Assembly (NCBI RefSeq): GCF_003268655.1
Contig: NZ_CP029642.1
Location: 248,001-312,000 of the forward strand
DNA from: Arthrobacter dokdonellae
GTDB taxonomy: Bacteria > Actinomycetota > Actinomycetes > Actinomycetales > Micrococcaceae
DNA length: 64,000 nucleotides
Direction of reading: 5' to 3'
Shown here: positions 7,816 through 16,728 of the stretch, in pieces
How positions within the stretch are numbered: position 1 is the first letter of the stretch
How the letters are laid out: each line of letters starts with the position of its first letter
The notes under the pieces: model-generated
What the model saw: the letters and a program-made list of their open reading frames with translations, nothing else
The model's database searches: none
Told to the model about the DNA's origin: nothing
Translations under genes and position numbers: made by a program

Positions 7816-9141
7816 ATGAAGACAACAATTCATCCCCAGACCGGCCAGGGATCCGTCCCCGGCACGTCGACCAAGCACCGCCCCGTGTGGCGGACCCTGG
7901 TCGGCACGGGCATCGGCAACGCCGTCGAATGGTACGACTGGGCCGTCTACGCCACGTTCACCCCCTTCCTCGCGGGCGCACTGTTCAGCAAGGCCGACAA
8001 GACCTCCGCCGTGCTCGCCACCCTCGCCATCTTCGCGGTCGGCTTCGTCGCCCGGCCCTTCGGCGGCTTCCTTTTCGGCTGGATCGGTGACCGCATTGGG
8101 CGCAAGTCCTCCATGACGCTCGCCGTCGGACTGGCCTCGGCCGGCAGCCTGCTGATCGCCGTCGCCCCCGGCTACGCCCAGGTGGGCGCGCTGGCGTCGG
8201 CAACGCTGCTGGTGGCCCGGCTCCTGCAGGGGCTGGCCCACGGCGGCGAGCTGCCGTCGTCGCAGACATACCTGTCAGAGATGGCGCCCAAGGAAAAGCG
8301 GGGGCTGTGGGCCACCTTGATCTACACCTCCGGCACCGCCGGCATCCTCTTCGGCACGCTGCTGGGCGCCACCATGACGCTGGTCCTGCCCAAGGTGGAC
8401 ATGCAGGCCTGGGGCTGGCGCGTCCCGTTTGCCGTCGGCGCCGCACTGGGCCTGTACGCGCTGTACATGCGCTCCCGGCTGCATGAGTCCGAGGTCTTCA
8501 CCGGCGAGGACGCCAATTCCAAGCGCGCCCCGATCTGGCCGCAGATTGTCCGCCACCGCAAGCAGGCCCTGCAGGTGATCGGCCTGACCGTCGGCCTGAC
8601 CGTCGTCTACTACATCTGGGGCGTGGTGGCGCCCAGCCATGCGGCCACCGACCTTGGCATGGACCGGGGCGCAGCCTTGTGGGCCAGCGTCATCGGCAAC
8701 GTCGTGTTCATCGCCGCACTGCCGTTCTGGGGGAGGCTGTCGGACCGGATCGGCCGCAAGAAGGTGCTGTTGACAGGCGCCATTGGCGCCGCCGTCCTGC
8801 ACTTTCCCATGACCTGGCTGCTCAACGACCAGCCCTGGGAACTGGCCGTGAGCATGTCCGTCATGCTGTTCTTCATCGCAGGCAGCGCCTCCATTGTGCC
8901 GGCCGTCTACGCCGAACTGTTTCCCACCAGCATCCGCACGGTGGGCGTGGGCGTCCCCTACTCGATCTGCGTGGCGGTCTTTGGCGGCACGGCACCGTAC
9001 CTGCAGTCGTGGCTGGGGTCCATCCAGCTGGGCGTCCTGTTCAGCGTCTACGCCGTGGCCCTGCTGCTGGTCAGCGCCGTGTTCGTCGTCACCATCCCGG
9101 AGACCATGGGCAAGGACCTGGCCGAGGAGCCGGCGGCGTAG
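7816..9141 (+). CDS. MFS transporter, metabolite:H+ symporter (MHS) family
   Basis: A 441-residue, twelve-helix permease. The MHS signature is clear: GNAVEWYDWAVYA in helix 1, GWIGDRIGRKSSM between helices 2 and 3, RLLQGLAHGGELP in helix 4 and a second GRLSDRIGRKK loop. MHS members import small metabolites such as organic acids, proline or betaine with protons. Start ATG is supported by gaaggt 6 bases upstream. It follows the amidohydrolase by 16 bases and is probably its partner in one operon under the Lrp-type regulator. Confidence 0.92.
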   Translation: MKTTIHPQTGQGSVPGTSTKHRPVWRTLVGTGIGNAVEWYDWAVYATFTPFLAGALFSKADKTSAVLATLAIFAVGFVARPFGGFLFGWIGDRIGRKSSMTLAVGLASAGSLLIAVAPGYAQVGALASATLLVARLLQGLAHGGELPSSQTYLSEMAPKEKRGLWATLIYTSGTAGILFGTLLGATMTLVLPKVDMQAWGWRVPFAVGAALGLYALYMRSRLHESEVFTGEDANSKRAPIWPQIVRHRKQALQVIGLTVGLTVVYYIWGVVAPSHAATDLGMDRGAALWASVIGNVVFIAALPFWGRLSDRIGRKKVLLTGAIGAAVLHFPMTWLLNDQPWELAVSMSVMLFFIAGSASIVPAVYAELFPTSIRTVGVGVPYSICVAVFGGTAPYLQSWLGSIQLGVLFSVYAVALLLVSAVFVVTIPETMGKDLAEEPAA

Positions 9142-9322
9142 CCTGCGCTGGACCGGTCCGCGAGCCTTGCGTGCGCGTAAAACCTGGGCCGGCCCTTCGC
9201 AGGGCACCCCCCGTGTAAAAGCCAGGCTGGCCCCGGCGCATGAAAGAAATGCGGTTGGCGCAGCCCGGTGTCCAGGCGTGGGCAGGCTCAACGCCCGGCG
9301 GCGGTGCACGCCTGGGCGACGG

Positions 9323-9328
9323 TACGCT
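9323..9328 (+). promoter_or_regulatory. Candidate -10 box before trmB
   Basis: TACGCT lies 8 bases before the ATG of the tRNA methyltransferase gene, which has no Shine-Dalgarno sequence. Transcription would start at or within two bases of the ATG. Confidence 0.4.
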
Positions 9329-9336
9329 TAACGTCG

Positions 9337-10233
9337 ATGAGTGAAACCCCAGCACCCGCGTCCCCGGAGAACCCGCCGAAGGCGCCGCGCAGCCAGGACG
9401 GCACGGCCCGCCCCGTCACGCCCGGCAGCCAGGCGGCGGAGGGCACCTACCGTACGCAGCCCGTCTCCTTTGTGCGGCGCGGAACGCGCCTGCAGGGGCG
9501 CCGCCAAAAGGCCTGGGACGACCACGCCGCCACCCTCGCCGTCGACGTCCCGCGCCACATCGCGGACACGTCGGTCCACCCCGAGTACGTCTTCGACGCC
9601 GCCGCCGAGTTTGGCCGCACGGCACCGCTGGTGGTGGAGATCGGGTCCGGGCTGGGCGAGGCCGTGGTGCACGCCGCCAAGGAAAGCCCGGACAAGGACT
9701 TCCTGGCCGTGGAGGTCTACACGCCGGGGCTGGCCCAGACCATCCAAAAAATTGTGGCTGCGGAGATTGGCAACGTCAGGGTGGTCCAGGCCAACGCACC
9801 CGAGGTCCTGGGCACCATGCTCCCCGCCGGCACCGTCAGCGAGGTGTGGGTGTTCTTCCCCGACCCCTGGCACAAGACCAAGCACAACAAGCGCCGCATG
9901 GTGAAGGACTCCTTCGCCCCGCTCGTGTCCCGCGTGCTGGCGCCGGGCGGGCTCTGGCGCCTGGCCACCGACTGGTCCGCCTACGCCGAGCAAATGCGCG
10001 CCGTGGGCGCCGCCTCCCCTGACTTTGAGAACGTGCACGACGGCGAACGCGCGGGTTCCGCCAGCCCCCTCACCCAGGCGCGGCTCACCGGCGTCGACCG
10101 CGAACAAAGCGATGAGCCGGACATCGAAGGCGGCTGGGCCCCCCGCTTTGACGGGCGCATCCTCACCAGCTTTGAAAACAAGGCGCACAAGGCCGGACGC
10201 GTCATCTTCGACCTCACGTTTCGGCGGAGGTAG
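9337..10233 (+). CDS. trmB: tRNA (guanine-N7)-methyltransferase
   Basis: A 298-residue TrmB enzyme, which uses S-adenosylmethionine to methylate guanine 46 of tRNA. The SAM-binding VVEIGSGLGEAVVHAA (about residues 97-112) and the family signature VFFPDPWHKTKHNKRRM (about 168-184) are both present, as are LATDWSAYAEQM and the late RFDGRILTSFE. The first 45 residues are a Pro/Ala-rich extension that may be disordered. The ATG is chosen because an upstream -10-like TACGCT implies a near-leaderless transcript. The next gene begins 5 bases after the stop. Confidence 0.94.
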   Translation: MSETPAPASPENPPKAPRSQDGTARPVTPGSQAAEGTYRTQPVSFVRRGTRLQGRRQKAWDDHAATLAVDVPRHIADTSVHPEYVFDAAAEFGRTAPLVVEIGSGLGEAVVHAAKESPDKDFLAVEVYTPGLAQTIQKIVAAEIGNVRVVQANAPEVLGTMLPAGTVSEVWVFFPDPWHKTKHNKRRMVKDSFAPLVSRVLAPGGLWRLATDWSAYAEQMRAVGAASPDFENVHDGERAGSASPLTQARLTGVDREQSDEPDIEGGWAPRFDGRILTSFENKAHKAGRVIFDLTFRRR

Positions 10234-10238
10234 GCTCC

Positions 10239-10838
10239 ATGGCGGACGCCCCGCAGCCCGGGTTCAAGAGCTGGCAGGAAATGCTGGACTGGATGTCAGG
10301 GCTGCTGCTTCGCCGGACCGGGCATGACGTGCCGTGGTGGCTGGACGCCGTCCGCCATGCGGCGCTGCCTTCGGAGGCCGCCATCCGGGCGTGGCTGACG
10401 GACAACGGGGTCACAGGCTACGCGCAAAGCCCCGTCATGTGGGAACTGTTCGGCTACCCGGACTTCTTCCTCAAGGACGCCGCCGAACTGCTTGACGGCC
10501 AGTATGCGGACCGGCCGCAGCTGCGGCCCATTGCCGACGCCGTCATAGCGCTGGCGCTGGGCTGGGCCGGGGACGGCACGGGCCAGGTCACCGTCCAGCT
10601 GCGCAAGACGTACGTCTCGCTCAACACGCCGCGGCGGAAATTTGCCCAGGTCACGCCCTCCAGCAAGTCGGCCGTGGACATTTTCCTGCGCCTGGACGAA
10701 CCGGCGGAAGGGCTGCTGGAGGCCGTCAAGACCCGCCCGGACGACGCCTTCCGGCGCAGGGTCCGCCTCCGAAACCCCGCCGACGTCACCGGGGACGTGG
10801 CCGCGATCCTGCTGCGCGCCTACCGCGCCAACGCCTGA
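10239..10838 (+). CDS. DUF4287/DUF5655-like protein
   Basis: A 199-residue protein with an N-terminal DUF4287-like segment (MLDWMSGLLLRRTGHDVPWW, then AIRAWLTDNGVTGYAQS) and a C-terminal part with RKTYVSLNTPRRKFAQVTPS and IFLRLD that resembles DUF5655. These families are common in soil actinobacteria and have no proven activity. GGAGG lies 8 bases upstream of the ATG, inside the end of trmB, so the two genes are probably co-translated. Confidence 0.75.
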   Translation: MADAPQPGFKSWQEMLDWMSGLLLRRTGHDVPWWLDAVRHAALPSEAAIRAWLTDNGVTGYAQSPVMWELFGYPDFFLKDAAELLDGQYADRPQLRPIADAVIALALGWAGDGTGQVTVQLRKTYVSLNTPRRKFAQVTPSSKSAVDIFLRLDEPAEGLLEAVKTRPDDAFRRRVRLRNPADVTGDVAAILLRAYRANA

Positions 10839-10899
10839 GCGGCCATGCCCGGGAGGACCCCCTGAGCGCCCCGGGGTGAAACTGCGGGGCATACCCGCC

Positions 10900-10905
10900 T
10901 AAGAT
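10900..10905 (+). promoter_or_regulatory. Candidate -10 box before a leaderless mini-cistron
   Basis: TAAGAT lies 7 bases upstream of the ATG of the 17-codon frame that leads into the SNF2 gene. This places a transcription start at or next to that ATG. Confidence 0.5.
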
Positions 10906-10912
10906 TGGTTAG

Positions 10913-10966
10913 ATGAGGTTCCCCGATTGGGGCCGCACAAGCCCGCCAGGAAGACACTTTACGTGA
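10913..10966 (+). CDS. Leaderless 17-codon mini-cistron upstream of the SNF2 gene
   Basis: A short frame MRFPDWGRTSPPGRHFT ends in a TGA that overlaps the GTG start of the SNF2 helicase as GTGA. Its ATG sits 7 bases after TAAGAT, with no room for a ribosome site, while an AGGAAG inside the frame is correctly placed for the downstream GTG. This suggests that ribosomes loaded on a leaderless start deliver translation to the helicase gene. The peptide itself may have no function. Expression is inferred, not shown. Confidence 0.45.
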   Translation: MRFPDWGRTSPPGRHFT

Positions 10967-13900
10967 CGTATCCCACCGCCGATTCGCGCCTTTTGACGCG
11001 GATCGCCGAGTTCACCGAAAATTCCATCGCCGCCGGCCGCGCCTACGCCGTCGACGGCCGGGTCACGGACGTCACCCTGGAGCCCGCCACCGGGCTGCTG
11101 TCCGGCAAGGTCATGGGCACGGCCCCCTACCGTTCCACGGCCAAGCTGGTCCGCGAGCATGACGGCGTGGTGGCCTGCCGGGTGGGCATCTGCAATTGCC
11201 CGGTGCGGCAGAACTGCAAGCACGTCGTGGCATTGATCGCGGCCGCCGAATCCGACCCTAACTTTCAGGACTTTTTTGTCCCGGAGGAATCCGTCCACGA
11301 ACCGACTTACCTGGAGACGCTGCTGGCCAACGCCAAGGGCAACAAGGCCGTGAACCCCGCGAGGGCCGCCGCCGACGTGACCGGCGCAACCGCCGACTGG
11401 GAGGCGTCGCTGGCCGAACTCATGCCGCCCGCCGTGCACGCCCCGTCCGCGGACACTCCCGCCCTGGGGCTGCAGTTTGAGCTGCAGCTGCCGCCGCCGC
11501 GCTTTTCCTACCGCGGCAACGGGGGCAAGGTGGCGTCGGCGCCGATCCTCAATGTCCGGCCCGTGGTCATGGGCAACCGCGGCAAGTGGGTCAAGACCGG
11601 CGTCAGCTGGAACACGTTGGGCTATTTGAGCTACGGGCGCCAGCACGATCCCGAGCAGTTGGAATGGCTCAGCGAGTTTCTCACCTCACACAGCCCCCGG
11701 CAGTACAGCCACAGCAGCGCCGCGTCGTGGCTGGCCGTCAACGACTTTGCCGGGCGCAACCTGTGGCAGCTGCTCTCGGACGCGCCCAAGCGCGGCGTGG
11801 CCCTGGTCCAGGCCGGCACCGGGGAGCCCGTGCGGATTTCCTCCGACGGCGCCACGGTGCAGCTGGACGTTTCCCGTGCCGGCGCCGGCGGCCTGGATGT
11901 GGGGCCTTTGATCGAGGTGGGCGGCACCTCCGTCACCGAGGACATTGTCGGCACCATCGGCAACCCGGTCCACGGGCTGTTCTTCAGCGACCAGACGGAC
12001 GCCCTGCCCAACGTGGGGAGCGGCACCTCGGGGCGAAACGCCGTCGTCCGCGGAACCATCACGCTGGCACCGCTGGCCGCGGGGACGCCGCCCCAGATGC
12101 TGGAGTTTGCCCTGCGCAAGCAGGCCGTGCACGTGCCGGCGGAGGGCGAGGAAAAGTTCCTGACCCAGTTCTATCCGCAGTTGAAGCAGTCGGCGCCGGT
12201 GGTCTCGGCGGACCAGTCGGTGGACCTGCCGGAGTACGTTGAGCCGGAACTTTCCCTGCTGGCCGCCTATGGCGACGACCACACGCTGCGGCTGCACTGG
12301 GAATGGCACTACCAGGTGGGCAACCGCGTGAATTCGCGCCCGCTGTGGCCGGAACCGGGCGAATCGGCTGTGCGGGACGCCGGTGCCGAGGAACGCATCG
12401 TCAAGAGCGTGGGCCAGCCGTGGCTGGAGGTTGCGGGCATGGGTGTCGCGGCGAACAGCGCATGGGGCGAGCCGAAGCTGGCCGGTTCGGCCACGCTGAC
12501 GGGGCTGGACACCATGGCGTTCACCGAGACCGTGCTGCCGCGGCTGCGGGAACTGACCGGCGTCACGGTGGAGACCAGCGGCGACATTGCCAGCTACCGC
12601 GAGGTCACCGAGGCGCCGATCGTGAAGATCTCCACGCATGCCACGGACGAGCGCGACTGGTTTGACCTGGGCATCGTGATCACGGTGGAGGGCCAGTTCG
12701 TCTCCTTTGCCGCAGTCTTCTCCGCCCTGGCCGCGGGGCAAAGCCGCATGCTGCTGCCCAGCGGCGCCTACTTCTCCCTGGACCGTCCCGAACTGCACGA
12801 GTTGCGCGCGCTCATCGACGAAGCCCGCGGCATGAACGACCTGAAGGACGGGGAACTGCGGATCAGCCGCTTCCAGGCCGGGCTCTGGGACGAGCTGGCC
12901 CAGCTGGGCATTGTGGACGAACAGGCTGAGGCGTGGCGGAAGTCGGTGTCCGGGCTGCTCGACGGCGGACCGGTGGACCCGCTGCCCACCCCCCCTGCGC
13001 TGAACGCCACCCTGCGGCCGTATCAGGGGGAGGGTTTCAACTGGCTGAATTTCCTCTACACCCATGGAATGGGCGGGGTGCTGGCGGACGACATGGGCCT
13101 GGGCAAGACCGTGCAGACGCTGGCGCTTGTCACGCAGGTCAAGGCCGGCGGCACCAACGACCTGCCGTTCCTGGTGGTGGCCCCGACGTCCGTGGTGGGC
13201 AACTGGGCCAGTGAAAGCGTGAAATTCGCGCCCGGGCTGAAGGTGGTGACGGTTTCGGAGACCTTTGCCAAGAGCGGGATCGGTTCCGCCGCGTTCTTTG
13301 CCGGCGCGGACATTGTCATCACCTCCTACGCGCTGTTCCGCATCGACTTTGCCGAATACGGCATGCAGGCCTTTGCCGGGCTGATCCTGGACGAGGCCCA
13401 GTTCGTGAAGAACCACCAGTCGAAGGCCTACCAGTGCGCCAGGAAGCTGAAGGCCCCGTTCAAGCTGGCCGTGACCGGCACCCCGCTGGAGAACAACCTG
13501 ATGGAACTGTGGACCCTGCTCTCCATCGTGGCCCCCGGCTTGTTCCCCAGCCCCAAGCGCTTTGCCGAGTTCTACCAGCGCCCCATTGAAAAAAACGGCA
13601 ACGCCAAGCTGCTGGGGAAGCTGCGCACCAGGGTGAAGCCGCTGATGCTCCGGCGCACCAAGGAACAGGTCATCAAGGACCTGCCCGCCAAACAGGAGCA
13701 GATCCTGGAAGTGGTGCTCAATGCCCGCCACCAGAAGGTGTACCAGACCCACCTGCAGCGGGAGCGGGCCAAGATCCTGGGCCTGTTGGAGGATGTCAAC
13801 AAGAACCGCTTCACCATCTTCCAGTCGCTGACCCTGCTGCGCCAGCTCAGCCTGGACGTCACCCTCGTCGACGACGGCCAGGCCGGCGTGCGCTCCTCCA

Positions 13901-14400
13901 AGCTGGACGTGCTGTTCGAGCAGCTGGAGGACGTGGTCAAGGAGGGCCACCGGGCGTTGATCTTCAGCCAGTTCACCGGTTTCCTGGGCAAGGTGCGCGA
14001 GCGGCTCATCGCCGAGGAGATTCCCTTCACCTATCTGGACGGCTCCACCCGGAACAGGGCCGCCGTCGTCGAGGAGTTCAAGAACGGCACCGCGCCGCTG
14101 TTCCTGATCAGCCTCAAGGCCGGCGGGTTCGGCCTGAACCTGACCGAGGCGGACTACGTGTTCATCCTGGACCCTTGGTGGAACCCCGCCTCCGAGGCGC
14201 AGGCCGTGGACCGCACGCACAGGATCGGGCAGAAGAAGAACGTGATGGTCTACCGGCTCGTCGCCAAGGACACGATCGAGGAAAAGGTCATGGCGCTCAA
14301 GGCCAAAAAATCACAGTTGTTCTCCGACGTCATGAGCGGTGACTCGCTGGCCGGCGGAGCCCTGACTGCCACGGACCTTGCGGGCCTGTTCAGCGAGTAG
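10963..14400 (+). CDS. SWIM-domain SNF2/DEAD-like helicase
   Basis: A 1145-residue ATP-dependent DNA translocase of the bacterial SNF2 (HepA/RapA-like) group. A SWIM zinc finger CxC...CxH is seen near residues 77-87 (CNCPVRQNCKH). The C-terminal half carries LADDMGLGKTVQTLAL (Walker A), LDEAQ (Walker B), VTGTPLENN, and the helicase C-terminal SLKAGGFGLNLTEADYVF and DRTHRIGQKK. The GTG start is preferred over a TTG 36 bases upstream because AGGAAG lies 8 bases before it and the protein then begins close to the SWIM region. It probably remodels DNA-protein or transcription complexes; its partners are unknown. Confidence 0.92.
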   Translation: MTYPTADSRLLTRIAEFTENSIAAGRAYAVDGRVTDVTLEPATGLLSGKVMGTAPYRSTAKLVREHDGVVACRVGICNCPVRQNCKHVVALIAAAESDPNFQDFFVPEESVHEPTYLETLLANAKGNKAVNPARAAADVTGATADWEASLAELMPPAVHAPSADTPALGLQFELQLPPPRFSYRGNGGKVASAPILNVRPVVMGNRGKWVKTGVSWNTLGYLSYGRQHDPEQLEWLSEFLTSHSPRQYSHSSAASWLAVNDFAGRNLWQLLSDAPKRGVALVQAGTGEPVRISSDGATVQLDVSRAGAGGLDVGPLIEVGGTSVTEDIVGTIGNPVHGLFFSDQTDALPNVGSGTSGRNAVVRGTITLAPLAAGTPPQMLEFALRKQAVHVPAEGEEKFLTQFYPQLKQSAPVVSADQSVDLPEYVEPELSLLAAYGDDHTLRLHWEWHYQVGNRVNSRPLWPEPGESAVRDAGAEERIVKSVGQPWLEVAGMGVAANSAWGEPKLAGSATLTGLDTMAFTETVLPRLRELTGVTVETSGDIASYREVTEAPIVKISTHATDERDWFDLGIVITVEGQFVSFAAVFSALAAGQSRMLLPSGAYFSLDRPELHELRALIDEARGMNDLKDGELRISRFQAGLWDELAQLGIVDEQAEAWRKSVSGLLDGGPVDPLPTPPALNATLRPYQGEGFNWLNFLYTHGMGGVLADDMGLGKTVQTLALVTQVKAGGTNDLPFLVVAPTSVVGNWASESVKFAPGLKVVTVSETFAKSGIGSAAFFAGADIVITSYALFRIDFAEYGMQAFAGLILDEAQFVKNHQSKAYQCARKLKAPFKLAVTGTPLENNLMELWTLLSIVAPGLFPSPKRFAEFYQRPIEKNGNAKLLGKLRTRVKPLMLRRTKEQVIKDLPAKQEQILEVVLNARHQKVYQTHLQRERAKILGLLEDVNKNRFTIFQSLTLLRQLSLDVTLVDDGQAGVRSSKLDVLFEQLEDVVKEGHRALIFSQFTGFLGKVRERLIAEEIPFTYLDGSTRNRAAVVEEFKNGTAPLFLISLKAGGFGLNLTEADYVFILDPWWNPASEAQAVDRTHRIGQKKNVMVYRLVAKDTIEEKVMALKAKKSQLFSDVMSGDSLAGGALTATDLAGLFSE

Positions 14401-14426
14401 CGGCTGACTGGTTCGCGGCCCGGCAC

Positions 14427-14496
14427 AACTGGCCCGCAATAGATGTCGAAAAATCGCAATTTCGAGGCGTTTTTCGACGTTTATTGCGGGCTGGTT
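14427..14496. terminator. Bidirectional terminator palindrome between SNF2 and hspR
   Basis: Arms 14427-14457 and 14467-14496 are nearly complementary over about 30 bases (gcaatannngtcgaaaaa core) around a 9-base loop. It lies between converging genes and has A and T runs within the stem, so it could stop transcription both ways. The arrangement resembles the palindrome at 3223-3287. Confidence 0.6.
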
Positions 14497-14505
14497 CTTG
14501 ACTGG

Positions 14506-14946
14506 TCAGCGCTGCGGGCGCCAGACGACGACGGCCTGGCTGCGGGCGCGCGGGCGCTGGCCCCGGGCCAAGGCCACAATGTCCCCGCCGGACAGGCCGG
14601 CGGCGAAGACGCGGCTGTTGGGCCACGCGGGGCGGGATTCCATCTCCGCCGTGACGGATTCAAGCTGCTCGCCCAACTCCTTGACCTTCGCCCGGAGCGC
14701 CTCCACCTGGTTTTCCAGCTGCATAATCCGCCGGATCCCCTCCAGGGACACGCCCTCCTGGGACAGCCGCTGCACCTCGCGGAGCATGTCGACGTCGTGC
14801 TGGGAGTACCGCCGCGACCGCCCTGGCGCCCGGTTGGGCTTCACTATGCCCAGGCGGTCGTACTGGCGCAGGGTTTGCGGGTGCATGTCGGCAAGTTCGG
14901 CCGCTACGGAGATCACAAAGATGGGCGCATAGGGGTCAAGATTCAT
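14506..14946 (-). CDS. hspR: Heat-shock repressor HspR (MerR family)
   Basis: A 146-residue MerR-type repressor that binds HAIR operators and shuts off the dnaK operon. The N-terminal winged helix is typical: FVISVAAELADMHPQTLRQY, DRLGIVKPNR, RRYSQHDVDMLREVQRLSQE, followed by a coiled coil (about residues 75-105). It is the last gene of the dnaK-grpE-dnaJ-hspR set, 44 bases after dnaJ. In known actinobacteria DnaK acts as its co-repressor. The last 30 residues are basic and variable. Confidence 0.95.
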   Translation of the reverse strand: MNLDPYAPIFVISVAAELADMHPQTLRQYDRLGIVKPNRAPGRSRRYSQHDVDMLREVQRLSQEGVSLEGIRRIMQLENQVEALRAKVKELGEQLESVTAEMESRPAWPNSRVFAAGLSGGDIVALARGQRPRARSQAVVVWRPQR

Positions 14947-14990
14947 GGTGATCTCCTTTCTTGGGGTGGCGGTTCCGGTGGTTGGGGTTG

Positions 14991-15977
14991 TTACAGCTTG
15001 GCCTTGTCCTTCAAGGCCGCGCGGGGGTTGCCGTCGGCGGTGGCGGCGGCAAAGGCCTTCACAGCCTCCTCCGCTTCGTGGCTCAGCTTCTGCGGGACGG
15101 AAACGTCGATGGTGACCAGAAGGTCGCCGGAGGCCTTCGACGTCTTCACGCCGGCGCCCTTGACCCGCAGGGTGCGTCCGGACGGTGTTCCGGCGGGAAC
15201 CCGCACCCGGACCGATTCGCCGCTCAGGGTCGGGACGCTGATGTCGGCACCCAGCGCGGCTTCCGGGAACGTGACGGGAACGTGGATGCGGATGTTGTTG
15301 CCGTCGCGGGCGAAAAAGTCGTGGGGCTTGACGTTGACGGTGACCATGAGGTCGCCGGGTCCGGCAGCACCGGCCTGGCCCTTGCCCTTGACGCGGACCT
15401 TCTGGCCATCCTTGATTCCGGCCGGGATGCGCACGTCAATGATCTCGCCGTTGGGCTCGCGCAGGCCGATCTTGGTGCCGTGGATGGAACCGGCAAAGGA
15501 AATGCTGGTCGACGCCGTCCGGTCCGCACCCTTGGTGGGCGTTGGCTGGAATCCGCCGAAGCCGCCGTTGCCGAAGAGGTCGGCAAATTCGGGGGGAAGC
15601 CCGGAGGCACCCGCCCCGCCGAATCCGGGCGAGCCGCGGCGGGCGCCTCCGCGTCCGCCACCAAAGAGGTCCCCGAACACGTCCTCGAAGCCTGCGGGGC
15701 CGCCCTGACCACCCGCGCCCCCGGCACTGAACCGGGCGCCGCCGCCCATGGCGCGTATCGCGTCGTACTGTTCGCGGTCTTCCTTGTCGGAGAGCACGGA
15801 ATACGCTTCGGAGACGTCCTTGAAGGTCTTCTCCGCCTTGGCATCACCTGGGTTGGTATCCGGGTGGTACTTGCGGGCCAGCTTGCGGTAGGCCTTCTTG
15901 ATGTCGGCGTCCGACGCATCTTTGGCCACTCCAAGAATCTTGTAAAAGTCCTTTTCGACCCAGTCCTGACTTGCCAA
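14991..15977 (-). CDS. dnaJ: DnaJ-family co-chaperone without zinc finger
   Basis: A 328-residue J-domain protein that stimulates DnaK. The J domain occupies about residues 9-75 and includes the HPD motif (KYHPDTNPG), followed by a Gly/Phe-rich linker (about 85-145) and two beta-rich substrate-binding domains. The four CXXCXGXG zinc-finger repeats of classical DnaJ are absent, so it is a type II (CbpA-like) protein despite its place in the dnaK operon. The start is TTG, supported by AAAGGAGG 4 bases upstream. A large hairpin separates it from grpE. Confidence 0.93.
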   Translation of the reverse strand: MASQDWVEKDFYKILGVAKDASDADIKKAYRKLARKYHPDTNPGDAKAEKTFKDVSEAYSVLSDKEDREQYDAIRAMGGGARFSAGGAGGQGGPAGFEDVFGDLFGGGRGGARRGSPGFGGAGASGLPPEFADLFGNGGFGGFQPTPTKGADRTASTSISFAGSIHGTKIGLREPNGEIIDVRIPAGIKDGQKVRVKGKGQAGAAGPGDLMVTVNVKPHDFFARDGNNIRIHVPVTFPEAALGADISVPTLSGESVRVRVPAGTPSGRTLRVKGAGVKTSKASGDLLVTIDVSVPQKLSHEAEEAVKAFAAATADGNPRAALKDKAKL

Positions 15978-16016
15978 GACGCCTCCTTTTCTCAGTTTGA
16001 AAGTTTAATGCGGTGC

Positions 16017-16067
16017 GCGGTGGGTGCCGCTTGCCGGACCAGGGGTCCGGCAAGCTGCACCCACCGC
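16017..16067 (-). promoter_or_regulatory. 24-bp stem hairpin between grpE and dnaJ
   Basis: Arms 16017-16040 and 16044-16067 pair at 23 of 24 positions around a 3-base loop. It sits inside the heat-shock operon in the 140-base grpE-dnaJ gap. There is no T-run directly after it on the minus strand, so it may be an attenuator, a processing site or an mRNA stabiliser rather than a full terminator. Confidence 0.7.
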
Positions 16068-16117
16068 TGGGTCCCTAGCCTGGGCCCACAAGCGCGGGGC
16101 CGGGGAGGGCGTGGGGA

Positions 16118-16726
16118 CTATTCCGGTACGGCCACAATCACCTGGGCGGCACGCAGGACGCGCTCGCCGGACTTGTAACCCTTGCGCAGCACCTGACTGA
16201 CGGTGTCAATCTCGACGTCGCCGCCAGGCTGCTGGATGAGCGCCTCGTGCACCGTGGGGTCGAACGGGACGCCGGTGGCGTCGATCCGTTCCAGCCCGTA
16301 GGTTTCAAGGGCGCTCTCCAGCTTGCCGGCGATGGCCGCGAACGGCCCGTCGACGATGTCGCCGTGCGTGCGGCCCGCGTCGATGTCGTCAAGCACCGGC
16401 AACAGCGAATTGAGGACGCCGATGACGGCCATCTGGCCCGCCACTGCCCGGTCGCGCTCAACGCGCTTGCGGTAGTTGACGTACTCGGCCTGCAGGCGCA
16501 GAAGGTCGTTCCGCAGCTCTTCGGCCGCGGCCTTGTCTGTTCCCTGCGCCACGGACTCCTCGGCGGGGACCTCAACGTCGTTGAGGATCTCCTCCGCCTG
16601 GGAGAGCGCGTCGCCGTTGGGCGTCTCGCCCGAGGTCTCGCCCGGGGTTTCGCCGGGAGTTTCGACAGGCTCGCCCACCGGATCGTTCTCCGGCTTGCCC
16701 TCTTCGGGGTTTACGGATTCAGACAC
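16118..16726 (-). CDS. grpE: Nucleotide exchange factor GrpE
   Basis: A 202-residue GrpE, the nucleotide exchange factor for DnaK. The first 40 residues are acidic and contain imperfect repeats of PGET; residues 60-110 form the long coiled coil (LRNDLLRLQAEYVNYRKRVERD). The C-terminal beta domain carries PFDPTVHEALIQQPGGD and VLRKGYKSGERVLRAAQVIV. It starts 2 bases after the dnaK stop and is plainly in the same operon. Confidence 0.97.
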   Translation of the reverse strand: MSESVNPEEGKPENDPVGEPVETPGETPGETSGETPNGDALSQAEEILNDVEVPAEESVAQGTDKAAAEELRNDLLRLQAEYVNYRKRVERDRAVAGQMAVIGVLNSLLPVLDDIDAGRTHGDIVDGPFAAIAGKLESALETYGLERIDATGVPFDPTVHEALIQQPGGDVEIDTVSQVLRKGYKSGERVLRAAQVIVAVPE

Positions 16727-16728
16727 GG

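Noticed and set aside
10927-10962. TTG start for the SNF2 gene
   Set aside because: It has no ribosome site, whereas the GTG at 10963 has AGGAAG 8 bases upstream.
11686-14220. Long minus-strand frame (844 codons) over the SNF2 gene
   Set aside because: The opposite strand encodes a complete SWIM-SNF2 helicase; this frame is a GC-skew shadow.
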